This document shows, in pieces, positions 51,276 through 59,087 of a DNA stretch of 64,000 nt. This DNA is from Arthrobacter sp. RIT-PI-e (GTDB taxonomy: Bacteria > Actinomycetota > Actinomycetes > Actinomycetales > Micrococcaceae): assembly GCF_001187915.1 (NCBI RefSeq), contig NZ_LGIU01000038.1, forward strand, positions 18,103 through 82,102, given 5' to 3'. The position numbers and the translations under genes were made by a program. Under the pieces are notes generated by a model that ran no database searches, was not told the origin of the DNA, and saw only the letters and a list, made by a program, of their open reading frames with translations. The first letter of the stretch is position 1. Every line of letters starts with the position of its first letter.

Positions 51276-52240
51276 TGGCCGCTTCGACGAAGGGCGCCGC
51301 CGTGCCGCAGACCGGCGGCGGCCCGACCATAGCCGCCGCGGGGACCCTGTGCTGGAGGAGTTCGAAGGGGCGCCTCGAGGTCCTGGTGATCCACCGCCCC
51401 CGGTACAGGGACTGGTCCTGGCCGAAGGGCAAGGTCGACCCCGGGGAGACCACGCCCGAGTGCGCCGTGCGCGAGACCTTCGAGGAGGTGGGCCTCAGCG
51501 TCACGCTCGGGATCCCCCTCGCAGTCCTCGAGTACTCCGTCTCCTCACGGCCCAAGGTGGTCCACTACTGGGCGGCGAGGATCACCCGCCAGAAGGCCGA
51601 TCCGGACGGCAAGGAGGTGGACCGCGTGCGCTGGGTGAGCCCGGAGGAGGCACGCGACCTGCTCAGCAACCCCTCCGACGTCGAACCGCTCGATGCGCTG
51701 ATCGCGGCGCACCGCGCCAAGGTGCTGGAGACCTGGCCGCTGATCGTGGTGCGCCACGCGAAGGCGAAACCGCGCTCGTCCTGGAGCAGGGCGGAGGGCG
51801 GGCGCCCCCTGGCCGCCACGGGTCGCCGGCAGGCCACCGCCGTGAGCCGCCTCCTGCAGGCGTGGAACCCGGAGCGGGTGATCAGCAGCCCGTGGGAGCG
51901 CTGTGTCCAGACCATCACGCCCTATGTGCACCAGCGCAGTGCGAAGCTGAAGCTCGTGGACGCCCTGACGGAGCACGACGCCGCACGCAGGCCCGCGCGT
52001 GCCCGCGGCGCCGTGGATCGCCTCTTCGACAAGCGCCGATCCGTGGCCCTGTGCACGCATCGGCCGGTCCTGCCGCTGGTGTTCTCGGTGCTCGCGTCCC
52101 GGATGTCGGGGCCGCTGCAGGGTCTGCTCCCCGCGGAGGACCCCTACCTCGCTCCCGGGGAGGCCGTGATCTGCCAGGTCAGCACGTCCGATCCGGATCG
52201 GATCGTGTCGGTGGAGCAGTTCCGCGCCTACGACGACTGA
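51275..52240 (+). CDS. mutT1: MutT1-like Nudix hydrolase fused to histidine phosphatase
   Basis: This 321-residue protein has a Nudix domain at about residues 18-145, with the Nudix box GKVDPGETTPECAVRETFEE, then VGL. A histidine-phosphatase domain follows at about 155-320, starting with the catalytic LIVVRHAKAKPRSSW. Mycobacterial MutT1 has the same layout and clears 8-oxo-GTP, 8-oxo-dGTP and dinucleoside polyphosphates. The ATG at 51275 overlaps the ppk stop, so the two are coupled. The pairing suggests joint handling of nucleotide and phosphate metabolism. Confidence 0.93.
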   Translation: MAASTKGAAVPQTGGGPTIAAAGTLCWRSSKGRLEVLVIHRPRYRDWSWPKGKVDPGETTPECAVRETFEEVGLSVTLGIPLAVLEYSVSSRPKVVHYWAARITRQKADPDGKEVDRVRWVSPEEARDLLSNPSDVEPLDALIAAHRAKVLETWPLIVVRHAKAKPRSSWSRAEGGRPLAATGRRQATAVSRLLQAWNPERVISSPWERCVQTITPYVHQRSAKLKLVDALTEHDAARRPARARGAVDRLFDKRRSVALCTHRPVLPLVFSVLASRMSGPLQGLLPAEDPYLAPGEAVICQVSTSDPDRIVSVEQFRAYDD

Positions 52241-52308
52241 CCCTCGCCACGGTGGGTCGTGCTTTCCGGCCCCCAGTGTCACGATCAGGGCAGGGGACGC
52301 ATCCTGGG

Positions 52309-52350
52309 TTGACCTCACGAACGTTCGTATCAAACACTTGATACGAACGT
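52309..52350 (+). promoter_or_regulatory. Promoter with 13-bp palindromic operator
   Basis: A -35 TTGACC at 52309-52314 is followed by a perfect inverted repeat, ACGTTCGTATCAA (52321-52333) and TTGATACGAACGT (52338-52350), with a 4-base spacer. The repeat covers the likely -10 and transcription start, so a bound repressor would block initiation. The best candidate ligand is the GntR-type regulator encoded at the end of this transcription unit. Confidence 0.7.
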
Positions 52351-52358
52351 GAGGGGAG

Positions 52359-54068
52359 ATGGTGAGTTTTCTGGGCAGTCTGGGTCTCGGTTGGGTGCTC
52401 GGCGCGGTGGTGGTCTACGCGATCCTCCTCCTCGCCCACCTGAGCGGTGATTCCGGGAGATCACCGCTCCTCGCCGCCCGCCGCCCGGCACTGTGGGCGG
52501 CGCTCCTGGCCCTGTACTGCGGTGGGGTGATCGGCTCCGATTCCGGGCTCGACAGACTCCGAGGGGCCCGGGGTCCCTCCACGACGGAGCGGATCACCGG
52601 GGACCTCCCCTTCCTCGAGGATCTCGCACTGACCGCGTCGCCGTTCCTCGCGATCAGCGGCATCTACGTCCTCGCGCAGACCATCGGTCTCCGCGGACGG
52701 GGGAGCGTACGGACGGCGGACCTGGCCGTGCGTCGCCTCCGGGACTACCTGCCTCCGCGACTGACCGTCTTCACGGTCGTCCTGATCGTCCTCGGGGCCG
52801 GGTGCATCGTGGCGACCTCCTGGTTGCCGGCGATCGTCCCGGACACCTCGTCGCTCGACGGCGGCGGACCCGTACCACCGGCCAGGATGGCCGGAAGCCG
52901 CTTCGCCGCCATCGCAGGCATGTCCTACGCCCTGTTCGTCCTCACCGTCATCGGCGCGCTCCTCGTGATCGTGCGGCGTCGCCGGGTCTTCACCCTGACC
53001 CACCCGGAGGACAGCCTCATCCGGCGCGTCCACATCAACCGGCTCCTGCGCACCGTCGCCTTCGTCGCGGTGACCGTCGCGAACAGTTGTCTCTGGTTCG
53101 CGTCCACCGGTGACACCGCGGAGATCTGGAACACGTTGCGCGCCGGTACGGCGGCCCTCGGACTGATCACCGTGATCGTGATCATCGCCGCGAAACCGCC
53201 GCAGATCCCCGAGGACGTCGACCAGCAGGTGGTGGCCCCTGTGATCGCCCCGAGCGGTACCACCGACCGCGCGGTGCAGGTGATCCTCAGCGGCCGCCGG
53301 ATCGGGTACGCGATCTGGGCCCTGTGCATCCTCCCGCTGCTCTTCACCGTGAGCGAGCTGGGAGGTCTGCTCCCTCTTGCGGTACTGGTGATCGCCTATG
53401 CCGGTTTCCTGCTCGCCCAGCTGGTAGCCGAACTCGCCGTGGCGCAGAACCACGGCGATCAACCGCGACCGGGCCTGCGGAACATCCGGCGGCTTCCTGT
53501 CTCCCTCCTGTTCACCGCGGTTCCGGCGGTCCTCCTGATCGTCCTGGCGGGTGTCACGTCCTCCTGGGTGGGAACACTCCCGGGCTCCTCGTCGGAGCTC
53601 CCGTTCTGGTCGGCGGCCTTCTGGCCGACCGTCGCCTTCGCCGCCCTCGTGGTCGTCTTCAGCGGCGCCCGGCCGCCCCTGCGCCTGGCTTCCCCTGCCG
53701 AGGACGACGCCCTGCGGGGGGCCTCGGTCCGCCGGGGCCTCCTCATGGTGTCCTCGATGGTGCTGGCCTTCACCGGCTTCCTCCTGTCCGAGAATCGCCA
53801 TGCGCTCGCGGGAGGATCCTGGTCCGATCAGCCGGGTACGGAGCCCTTCCCGTTCGAGCCCGGGCAGCTCCAGAACCTCGTGCTCCTGCTCCTCGTCACC
53901 GCGGTGGTGATCGCCGTCCTCCCCGGACGGCGGGTGCCGGCGCGGGCGCCGCAGGATGCAGGCGGCCTCCGGCGACCCCGCGGCTGCGCGTCGCCCTCCC
54001 CCCCCCCGTCCCGCCGTTCGAGCAGATCCGAGCCGGGATCGCCGCGCTCATCGGTGCGGGGCAGCTGA
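52359..54068 (+). CDS. Polytopic membrane protein, likely disturbed 3' end
   Basis: A 569-residue frame with about 12 hydrophobic segments up to residue 525; after VIAVLPGRRVPARAPQ it becomes Arg/Ser/Pro-rich sequence with no protein character. The real protein probably ended near 53955. Start ATG 52359 follows GAGGGGAG with no spacer, so GTG 52362 or a leaderless start is possible. I do not recognise a family; membrane partners of YtrA-type GntR regulators are often transport or envelope proteins. The last 85 bases overlap the GntR frame, which is unusual. Confidence 0.65.
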   Translation: MVSFLGSLGLGWVLGAVVVYAILLLAHLSGDSGRSPLLAARRPALWAALLALYCGGVIGSDSGLDRLRGARGPSTTERITGDLPFLEDLALTASPFLAISGIYVLAQTIGLRGRGSVRTADLAVRRLRDYLPPRLTVFTVVLIVLGAGCIVATSWLPAIVPDTSSLDGGGPVPPARMAGSRFAAIAGMSYALFVLTVIGALLVIVRRRRVFTLTHPEDSLIRRVHINRLLRTVAFVAVTVANSCLWFASTGDTAEIWNTLRAGTAALGLITVIVIIAAKPPQIPEDVDQQVVAPVIAPSGTTDRAVQVILSGRRIGYAIWALCILPLLFTVSELGGLLPLAVLVIAYAGFLLAQLVAELAVAQNHGDQPRPGLRNIRRLPVSLLFTAVPAVLLIVLAGVTSSWVGTLPGSSSELPFWSAAFWPTVAFAALVVVFSGARPPLRLASPAEDDALRGASVRRGLLMVSSMVLAFTGFLLSENRHALAGGSWSDQPGTEPFPFEPGQLQNLVLLLLVTAVVIAVLPGRRVPARAPQDAGGLRRPRGCASPSPPPSRRSSRSEPGSPRSSVRGS

Positions 54069-54421
54069 TGCCGGATGATCGCCTCCCGACCGTGCGCTCA
54101 CTGGCAGCGGATCTCGGGGTGGCCAACGGGACCGTCGCCCGCGCCTACCGCGAGCTCGAAGCCGCCGGATTCGTCGTGGGCCGAGGTCGCCGGGGGACGG
54201 CGGTGGCGGCCGACCCTCCCGTGGGCCCCGTGACCCCCGGCGTGCGGACGACGACGCCCGAGGGGACCTCCGCAGCGCGGTGGCACCGGGACACCTCCCG
54301 CGCGATCATCGACGCCGTCGGGGCGGCCGTGGAAACGGCCCGGGCCCACGACCTCCCCGCCGAGGAGCTGATCGCGCTGGTCAGGGCGGCCTATGACGAG
54401 CCGCCGACGGCAGCACACTGA
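53984..54421 (+). CDS. GntR-family (YtrA-type) regulator without a clear start
   Basis: From VALPPPVPPFEQIRAGIAAL onward this frame is a short YtrA-type GntR protein. It has a winged helix with LPTVRSLAADLGVANGTVAR and AYRELEAAGFVVGRGRRGT, then a small C-terminal helical part. No ATG, GTG or TTG exists in frame before the DNA-binding domain. The first ATG, at 54068, would cut off about 30 residues; the coordinates given use a CTG at 53984, where homology begins. A C10 run (53998-54007) lies just after. Either a deletion removed the start, or the run has a wrong or variable length. Confidence 0.6.
   Translation: MRVALPPPVPPFEQIRAGIAALIGAGQLMPDDRLPTVRSLAADLGVANGTVARAYRELEAAGFVVGRGRRGTAVAADPPVGPVTPGVRTTTPEGTSAARWHRDTSRAIIDAVGAAVETARAHDLPAEELIALVRAAYDEPPTAAH
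53998..54007 (+). repeat. C10 homopolymer
   Basis: Ten cytosines lie at the junction of the membrane-protein and GntR frames. With 9 C the ATG at 53956 would read into the GntR frame. With 11 C the membrane protein would be fused to it. Confidence 0.9.
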
Positions 54422-54565
54422 GCCGGAACACCCGGTCGGTTCGGCAGCACCGACACTTCACGTCCCCATCACCGACGTCGGACCCACCGTTCACGTGCCG
54501 TTCACCGGGCCTGCTTATGGTGTGACCTCGAGGTGGGCGCAGCACCGGGTGACGGGGGAACGGCG

Positions 54566-54805
54566 ATGGCCGATGTGAAGGGCGTGGTGCAGCGCCTCGC
54601 GCCGCGTGAGATCTCGGAGCTCCACAGGATCGGCCCCGACGGCCCGCTCACCCCGAAACTGCTGCACGCCATCGACCGCGCGGCCGGCGGCCCCGGTGAG
54701 GGCCGGGGCTATTCCGTCTACGCCCGGGTGATCGATCGTGACCGGCCCCGCCGCTTCGTGCTCCGCACGGACGTCTGCGCCGAGCTGTTCGCGCCACGCC
54801 ACTGA
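54566..54805 (+). CDS. Hypothetical small protein
   Basis: A 79-residue frame starting MADVKGVVQRLAPREISELH, with GGGGGAA six bases before the ATG. It has no membrane helix or signal peptide; the C-terminal half is rich in Arg and Asp. I do not recognise it. The good ribosome binding site and its position between two credible genes support it; it could still be spurious. Confidence 0.5.
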   Translation: MADVKGVVQRLAPREISELHRIGPDGPLTPKLLHAIDRAAGGPGEGRGYSVYARVIDRDRPRRFVLRTDVCAELFAPRH

Positions 54806-54869
54806 TCCGGCGGCACCACGCTCCCGGGCAGGTCAGGTCCATCGGTCCAGCGGGGGCGATGATGGTGTC

Positions 54870-55613
54870 ATGGACCTGCCGCTGACCGCTCTCCCGGCGC
54901 CGACGGGCTCTCCCGGGCTCCTGCTCCGGCTGTACCGCCCGGTGGACCAGGACCGGCTGCCATCCGTCGACGCCATGCTCACGGTGCTGGACGAGGACGA
55001 GAGACTGCGCGCCGACCGGACGGAGTGCGGCTCCGCCCGGTCGGCCTTCGTCACCGGCCGCTACCTGCTCCGTCGCTTCACCGCGGAACTGCTCGACGTC
55101 GATCCCCGCACCATGACCGCCGTGTCCTCCTGCCCCTCGTGTGCTGCTCGAGGGGTGACCGGCCCTGACCACGGACGTCCGGGGTACCTCCTCGGCGACG
55201 CACACGTGCCGCTGGAGCTCAGCCTGTCCCGCAGCCGGGGCGCCGTGCTCCTCGCAGCCCTGCCCTCCGGCAACGGTGCACGGACCGGCGTGGACCTCGA
55301 AGCGGTGGACGACGTGGGCTTCGAGGGCTTCGCCGACGTGGCGCTGACCCCGGCCGAACGAGAGGCCGTCCGGGAGCTGCCGCAGGAGAGTGGGCTCCTC
55401 GCCCGAGCACGCTTGTGGGCGCGGAAGGAAGCCCTGGTGAAGGCACTCGGCTCCGGGTTAACCGGGCGGGACCCGAGCACCCTCGACGTCCTCCACGATC
55501 CTCGCACCGGTGACGTGGAGCTGCCCGCGCCACCGCGCGGTGCGGGCGCGGCGGACGGTGACGAGCAGGGCGGACTCGTGGCCGCCGTCGCCGTCGTTCC
55601 GTCGAGTCCCTGA
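54870..55613 (+). CDS. 4'-phosphopantetheinyl transferase (Sfp type)
   Basis: This 247-residue enzyme transfers phosphopantetheine from CoA to a serine of carrier domains. The magnesium and CoA motifs GVDLE (140-144) and WARKEALVKA (183-192) are intact, and CPSC near residue 88 resembles the region seen in other actinobacterial members. The start ATG 54870 is supported by the family N-terminus; the frame begins earlier. The only carrier-containing protein in the window is the Pls-like synthetase at 59084-63013, so it is a likely substrate. Confidence 0.88.
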   Translation: MDLPLTALPAPTGSPGLLLRLYRPVDQDRLPSVDAMLTVLDEDERLRADRTECGSARSAFVTGRYLLRRFTAELLDVDPRTMTAVSSCPSCAARGVTGPDHGRPGYLLGDAHVPLELSLSRSRGAVLLAALPSGNGARTGVDLEAVDDVGFEGFADVALTPAEREAVRELPQESGLLARARLWARKEALVKALGSGLTGRDPSTLDVLHDPRTGDVELPAPPRGAGAADGDEQGGLVAAVAVVPSSP

Positions 55614-55675
55614 GCTCCTCCGCCCCGGTTCCTCAGGATCAGCTCCGGTACGAGTCATCGGGCGCCCGGGGGTCC

Positions 55676-55681
55676 TATACT
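55676..55681 (+). promoter_or_regulatory. Strong -10 (TATACT) for the DUF808 gene
   Basis: TATACT ends six bases before an ATG at 55688, the spacing of leaderless actinobacterial transcripts. The -35 region is not conserved. Confidence 0.5.
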
Positions 55682-55687
55682 CCGAGC

Positions 55688-55762
55688 ATGCCCATCATGC
55701 ACCTCCCCGGAGACGTCGCCGACCGCCGTCCTGCTTCCAGCTCGGACAGGACCGTCTCGTGA
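55688..55762 (+). CDS. Possible leaderless 24-residue leader peptide
   Basis: The ATG right after the TATACT box opens a frame of 24 codons (MPIMHLPGDVADRRPASSSD then RTVS). Its TGA overlaps the GTG of the DUF808 gene (GTGA). If the transcript is leaderless, ribosomes would translate this peptide first and reinitiate on the gene. It has no known family. Confidence 0.4.
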   Translation: MPIMHLPGDVADRRPASSSDRTVS

Positions 55763-56775
55763 GCGGCGGACTCGTCGCCCTGCTCGACGACGTCGCCGCC
55801 CTGGCGAGGATCGCGGCCGCCTCGATGGACGACGTCGCCGCGGGGACGGCGAAGGCCAGCTCCAAGGCCGTCGGCGTGATCATCGACGACGCCGCCGTCA
55901 CCCCGCAGTACATGTCCGGTGCCGATCCGGCCCGTGAACTGCCCATGATCAAGCGGATCTTCCTCGGCTCGCTCCGGAACAAGCTGCTGATGATCCTGCC
56001 GGCGCTGCTGCTCATCAGTGCGTTCATCCCCTGGGTGATCCCGTTCATCCTCATGCTGGGCGGCACCTACCTCTGCTACGAGGGTGCCGAGAAGGTCTGG
56101 CACAAGCTCCGCGGGCAGCACGACGCCGAGGAGAAGCCTGCGGTGGAGCGCGGACCCGAGGCGGAGTCCAAGGTGGTCAAGGGTGCCATCACCACCGACT
56201 TCATCCTCTCCTGCGAGATCATGGTCATCTCCATGACCGAGGTGGCCGACGAACCGCTGTGGGTCCGGGCGATCATCCTGGTGGGCGTGGCCCTGCTGAT
56301 CACGGTGCTCGTGTACGGGGCGGTCGCCGTGATCGTGAAGATGGACGACGTCGGCCTGTACCTCACCCGTAAGGACTCCGCGGGAGCCAAGCGCACCGGC
56401 GCCCTGCTCGTCAAGGCCATGCCCGCGGTGCTGGGCGTCATCACGTTCGTGGGGACCATCGCCATGCTGTGGGTGGGCGGCCACATCATGCTGCAGGGGG
56501 TCTACGACCTCGGGTGGCACCTGCCGTACGACATCGTGCACTACCTCGAGCACCCCTTCGCCGAGGTCGCCGCGGTGGGCGGTTTCCTGGTGTGGCTCGT
56601 GGAGACCCTGAGCTCCGCGGTCATCGGGCTCGTCTGGGGATCGATCGTCCTGGCCGTGATCCACCCGCTGCTGAAGCTGCTCCCCATCGGGAACAAGGGC
56701 GAGCACGAGAAGGGCGATCTCCGGGCCGCGGCTGCCGGATACCGGCCCGCGAAGAGGGACGACGCCGCCCCGTAG
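55759..56775 (+). CDS. DUF808 (YedI-like) membrane protein
   Basis: This 338-residue integral membrane protein starts with VSGGLVALLDDVAALARIAA (GTG 55759), the DUF808 N-terminus. The segments MLGGTYLCYEGAEKVWHKL and the acidic stretch near residue 115 are also typical. About five or six membrane helices are predicted. The function of the family is unknown; it is widespread in proteobacteria and actinobacteria. It converges on the reductase gene. Confidence 0.9.
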   Translation: MSGGLVALLDDVAALARIAAASMDDVAAGTAKASSKAVGVIIDDAAVTPQYMSGADPARELPMIKRIFLGSLRNKLLMILPALLLISAFIPWVIPFILMLGGTYLCYEGAEKVWHKLRGQHDAEEKPAVERGPEAESKVVKGAITTDFILSCEIMVISMTEVADEPLWVRAIILVGVALLITVLVYGAVAVIVKMDDVGLYLTRKDSAGAKRTGALLVKAMPAVLGVITFVGTIAMLWVGGHIMLQGVYDLGWHLPYDIVHYLEHPFAEVAAVGGFLVWLVETLSSAVIGLVWGSIVLAVIHPLLKLLPIGNKGEHEKGDLRAAAAGYRPAKRDDAAP

Positions 56776-56820
56776 GAACACGGTCAGCGGTGCGGTTCGT
56801 CGGGGCGAACTACCTCATGT

Positions 56821-57390
56821 TCATACGGTGACGGACGCAGGCCGGTAGCGCAGCGCGACAGCACCCGAGCGGAACTCGTGGCGGTCCACGAGTTCGAGCC
56901 GGACCCGGTCACGCAGCCCGGCGAGCACCGTCGGTCCGCGTCCGGCGAGCACCGGCTGCACGAGGAACTCGTACTCGTCGATCAGCCCTCGATCCGCCAG
57001 GGCCAGGGGAAGCGTCACGCCGCCCACCCACAGGGCTTCGCCCGGTTCCTGCTTGATCCGCCGGATCGCCGCCCCGGCATCACCCCGGATCAGCTCGGCG
57101 TTCCAGTCGACCCCGCTCAGCGTGCTCGACACGACGTACTTCCGCGCCCGGTCGATCGCCTCGGCGAACGGGACCTCCGACCCGTCCATCCACTCGGGCC
57201 ACACGCCCGTGGCCGGTCGCCGCCACGCCGACTCCATCAGCTCGTAGGTCAGCCGGCCGAACAGCAGGGCGTCCGCCCGCTGCATCTCGGCCGTCCAGTA
57301 CCGCATCGACTCCTCGTCGGGCGGGAGCCCCGCCTCGTGGTCGCAGCAGCCGTCGAGCGTGATGTTGATCGAGTACCGGAGCTTCCTCAT
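56821..57390 (-). CDS. Dihydrofolate reductase-like (RibD C-terminal) family protein
   Basis: This 189-residue protein belongs to the RibD-C/DHFR-like superfamily of NADPH reductases. It has MRKLRYSINITLDGCCDHEA at the start (ATG 57390, GAGGGAGG upstream), LLFGRLTYELM and a glycine motif LWVGGVTLPLALADRG. These proteins are often called dihydrofolate reductases but mostly have unknown substrates. The true thymidylate-linked folA is probably at the right edge of the window. Confidence 0.85.
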   Translation of the reverse strand: MRKLRYSINITLDGCCDHEAGLPPDEESMRYWTAEMQRADALLFGRLTYELMESAWRRPATGVWPEWMDGSEVPFAEAIDRARKYVVSSTLSGVDWNAELIRGDAGAAIRRIKQEPGEALWVGGVTLPLALADRGLIDEYEFLVQPVLAGRGPTVLAGLRDRVRLELVDRHEFRSGAVALRYRPASVTV

Positions 57391-57483
57391 CCCACTGCCT
57401 CCCTCGGCACATCGGCCAGTGCATCGGAGAGTACCCACATCGTCAGCGGTGATCAATGCCCGGTCCACGGGTTCCCCCGCGTC

Positions 57484-57690
57484 ATGCCGTCCTTCCGGTA
57501 CGACGACGTGGGTGCGGCCCTGGGACGGTGCCAGGACGTCCTCGCCTCCCGGAGTATCCACGGTGGGTCTCCCGCGAAGGGTGTGGTCGAGCATGCGGGA
57601 CCACGGGGACCACGCCAGTACACGGTCGAGGACCTGGAAGGCCGTTGCCGGGAGTTCTCGCAGCAGACCCGAGGCGTCCCTCCCCGCGAA
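57484..57690 (+). pseudogene. Remnant of a VOC/glyoxalase-family protein
   Basis: In one frame the sequence reads MPSFRYDDVGAALGR and, about 40 codons on, RQYTVEDLEGRCREFSQQTR. These resemble the first strand-helix (YxDVxAAL) and the last strand (YxVxDLEGHxWxFxTYR) of VOC-family proteins. The middle, about 60 residues with the metal ligands, is missing and no stop follows in frame until much later. I read it as a gene that lost its centre and end. The rest of the 335-base gap between the reductase and the M1 peptidase holds nothing else. Confidence 0.6.
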
Positions 57691-57725
57691 GGGGGAGCAC
57701 GGCCCGCCGCTGAGGTGACGCCGGC

Positions 57726-59087
57726 TCAGAGCCGCGGCAGGGCCTCCGCGTACAGCCAGCGCCGCAGCAGCCCCGGGACGTCGACGCCGGGCAGCAGCCG
57801 CGCCGCGAGCGCCTCGAAGTCCGGCGTGGTCACCGAGCCGAACCGGTGCTCGGCGGACCAGGCCCGGAGGAGGTCGAAGAACGCGGTGTCCCCCGCGGCC
57901 CGGCGCAGGGCGTGCAGGGTCAGGGCACCCCGCTTGTACACGCGGTCGTCGAACATGTCGGGGCCCCCGGGATCACCGATCCGCAGGTCCTCGTCCTCCC
58001 CCGCGAGGTACCGGTGCGCCGAGCGCGCGAGGTCCTCCGCCGTCGTCGCCCCCGAGGCCTCGGACCAGATCCACTCCGCGTAGCAGGCGAAGCCCTCGTG
58101 CAGCCAGATGTCCTGCCAGCGCGCCGCCGTGACCGCGTTGCCGAACCACTGGTGCGCGAGCTCGTGGGCGATCAGGCGCTGCGCCTCCCAGTCGGCGCTC
58201 AGGTGGTTGCGGCCGATGATGGAGAGAGTCTGCGCCTCGAGGGGGATCTCCAGTTCGTCGTCGGCCACCACCACCAGGTACTGCGGGAAGGGGTACGGGC
58301 CGAAGCGCTCCTCGAAGGTGCTGAGCATCTCGTGGTTGCGGGCCAGCGCCGCGCGGGCGCTCGCGGCGAGCGCGGGCGGGACGGCCGCGTACTGCGGTAC
58401 GGGCGCTCCGGAGGCACGGGGACCCACCCGGACGGGGAGGGCGACGGCGGGGCCCGCGGGGTCGTTCAGCGGCACCAGGTCGTACCGGCCGATCTGCACG
58501 GTGGCGAGGTACGGGGCCATGGGCTCGGTCTGCTCGTACACCCAGGTGGTGCGGCTGGAGCGGCCGATCCGGGACACCAGCACGCCGTTGCACACGGCGC
58601 GGTACCCGGCATCCGTGGTGACGGTGAAGCGGTGGGCGGCCTTCTGCGAGGGGTGGTCGTTGCAGGGGAACCAGGTGGGTGCACCCGTGGGCTGGCCGGC
58701 CACGAGGACGCCGTCGGTGAGTTCCTCCCAGCCCACCTCCCCCCAGGTGCCGGTGCTGGGCCGGGGATTGCCCTCGTACCGGATGTCCAGCCGGACCTCG
58801 GCCTCCGCGGGCACCTCGTCGCGGAAGCCGACCACCAGTTTGCCGCCGCGTTCCTTGAAGGCCTTGATGCGCGCGGTGTCCGAGGTGACCTTCGTGGCCC
58901 GCAGGCCCACGAGGTCCAGTTCCAGCTGGTGCAGGGCCGTCCGCGGGGTGAGCGTGAGGACGGCCCGGCCGGAGAGCCGGTTGCTCGCGAGCTTGTAGTC
59001 CAGGGTGAGGTCGTAGTGCTGCACCCGGTAGGCGGTGCTGCCGCTGGTGGGGGTGTAGGGATCGGGTGCGGCGGCGCTGCCGTTCAC
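57726..59087 (-). CDS. M1-family zinc metallopeptidase
   Basis: This 453-residue aminopeptidase-like protein has the zinc site HELAHQWFGNAVTAARWQD with H308, E309, H312 and the third ligand E331 in LHEGFACYAEW. The usual GAMEN-type exopeptidase motif is replaced by the IPLEAQT region near 281-287, as in short actinobacterial M1 proteins. It lacks the C-terminal helical domain of full-length aminopeptidase N. No signal peptide is evident, so it is probably cytoplasmic. Its ATG overlaps the synthetase stop by four bases, so it is made together with the Pls-like enzyme and may trim or degrade its product. Confidence 0.93.
   Translation of the reverse strand: MNGSAAAPDPYTPTSGSTAYRVQHYDLTLDYKLASNRLSGRAVLTLTPRTALHQLELDLVGLRATKVTSDTARIKAFKERGGKLVVGFRDEVPAEAEVRLDIRYEGNPRPSTGTWGEVGWEELTDGVLVAGQPTGAPTWFPCNDHPSQKAAHRFTVTTDAGYRAVCNGVLVSRIGRSSRTTWVYEQTEPMAPYLATVQIGRYDLVPLNDPAGPAVALPVRVGPRASGAPVPQYAAVPPALAASARAALARNHEMLSTFEERFGPYPFPQYLVVVADDELEIPLEAQTLSIIGRNHLSADWEAQRLIAHELAHQWFGNAVTAARWQDIWLHEGFACYAEWIWSEASGATTAEDLARSAHRYLAGEDEDLRIGDPGGPDMFDDRVYKRGALTLHALRRAAGDTAFFDLLRAWSAEHRFGSVTTPDFEALAARLLPGVDVPGLLRRWLYAEALPRL

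Noticed and set aside
52359..54068. C-terminal 45 residues of the membrane protein as a real domain
   Set aside because: They are Arg/Ser/Pro-rich and overlap a conserved GntR frame, so they are out-of-frame translation.
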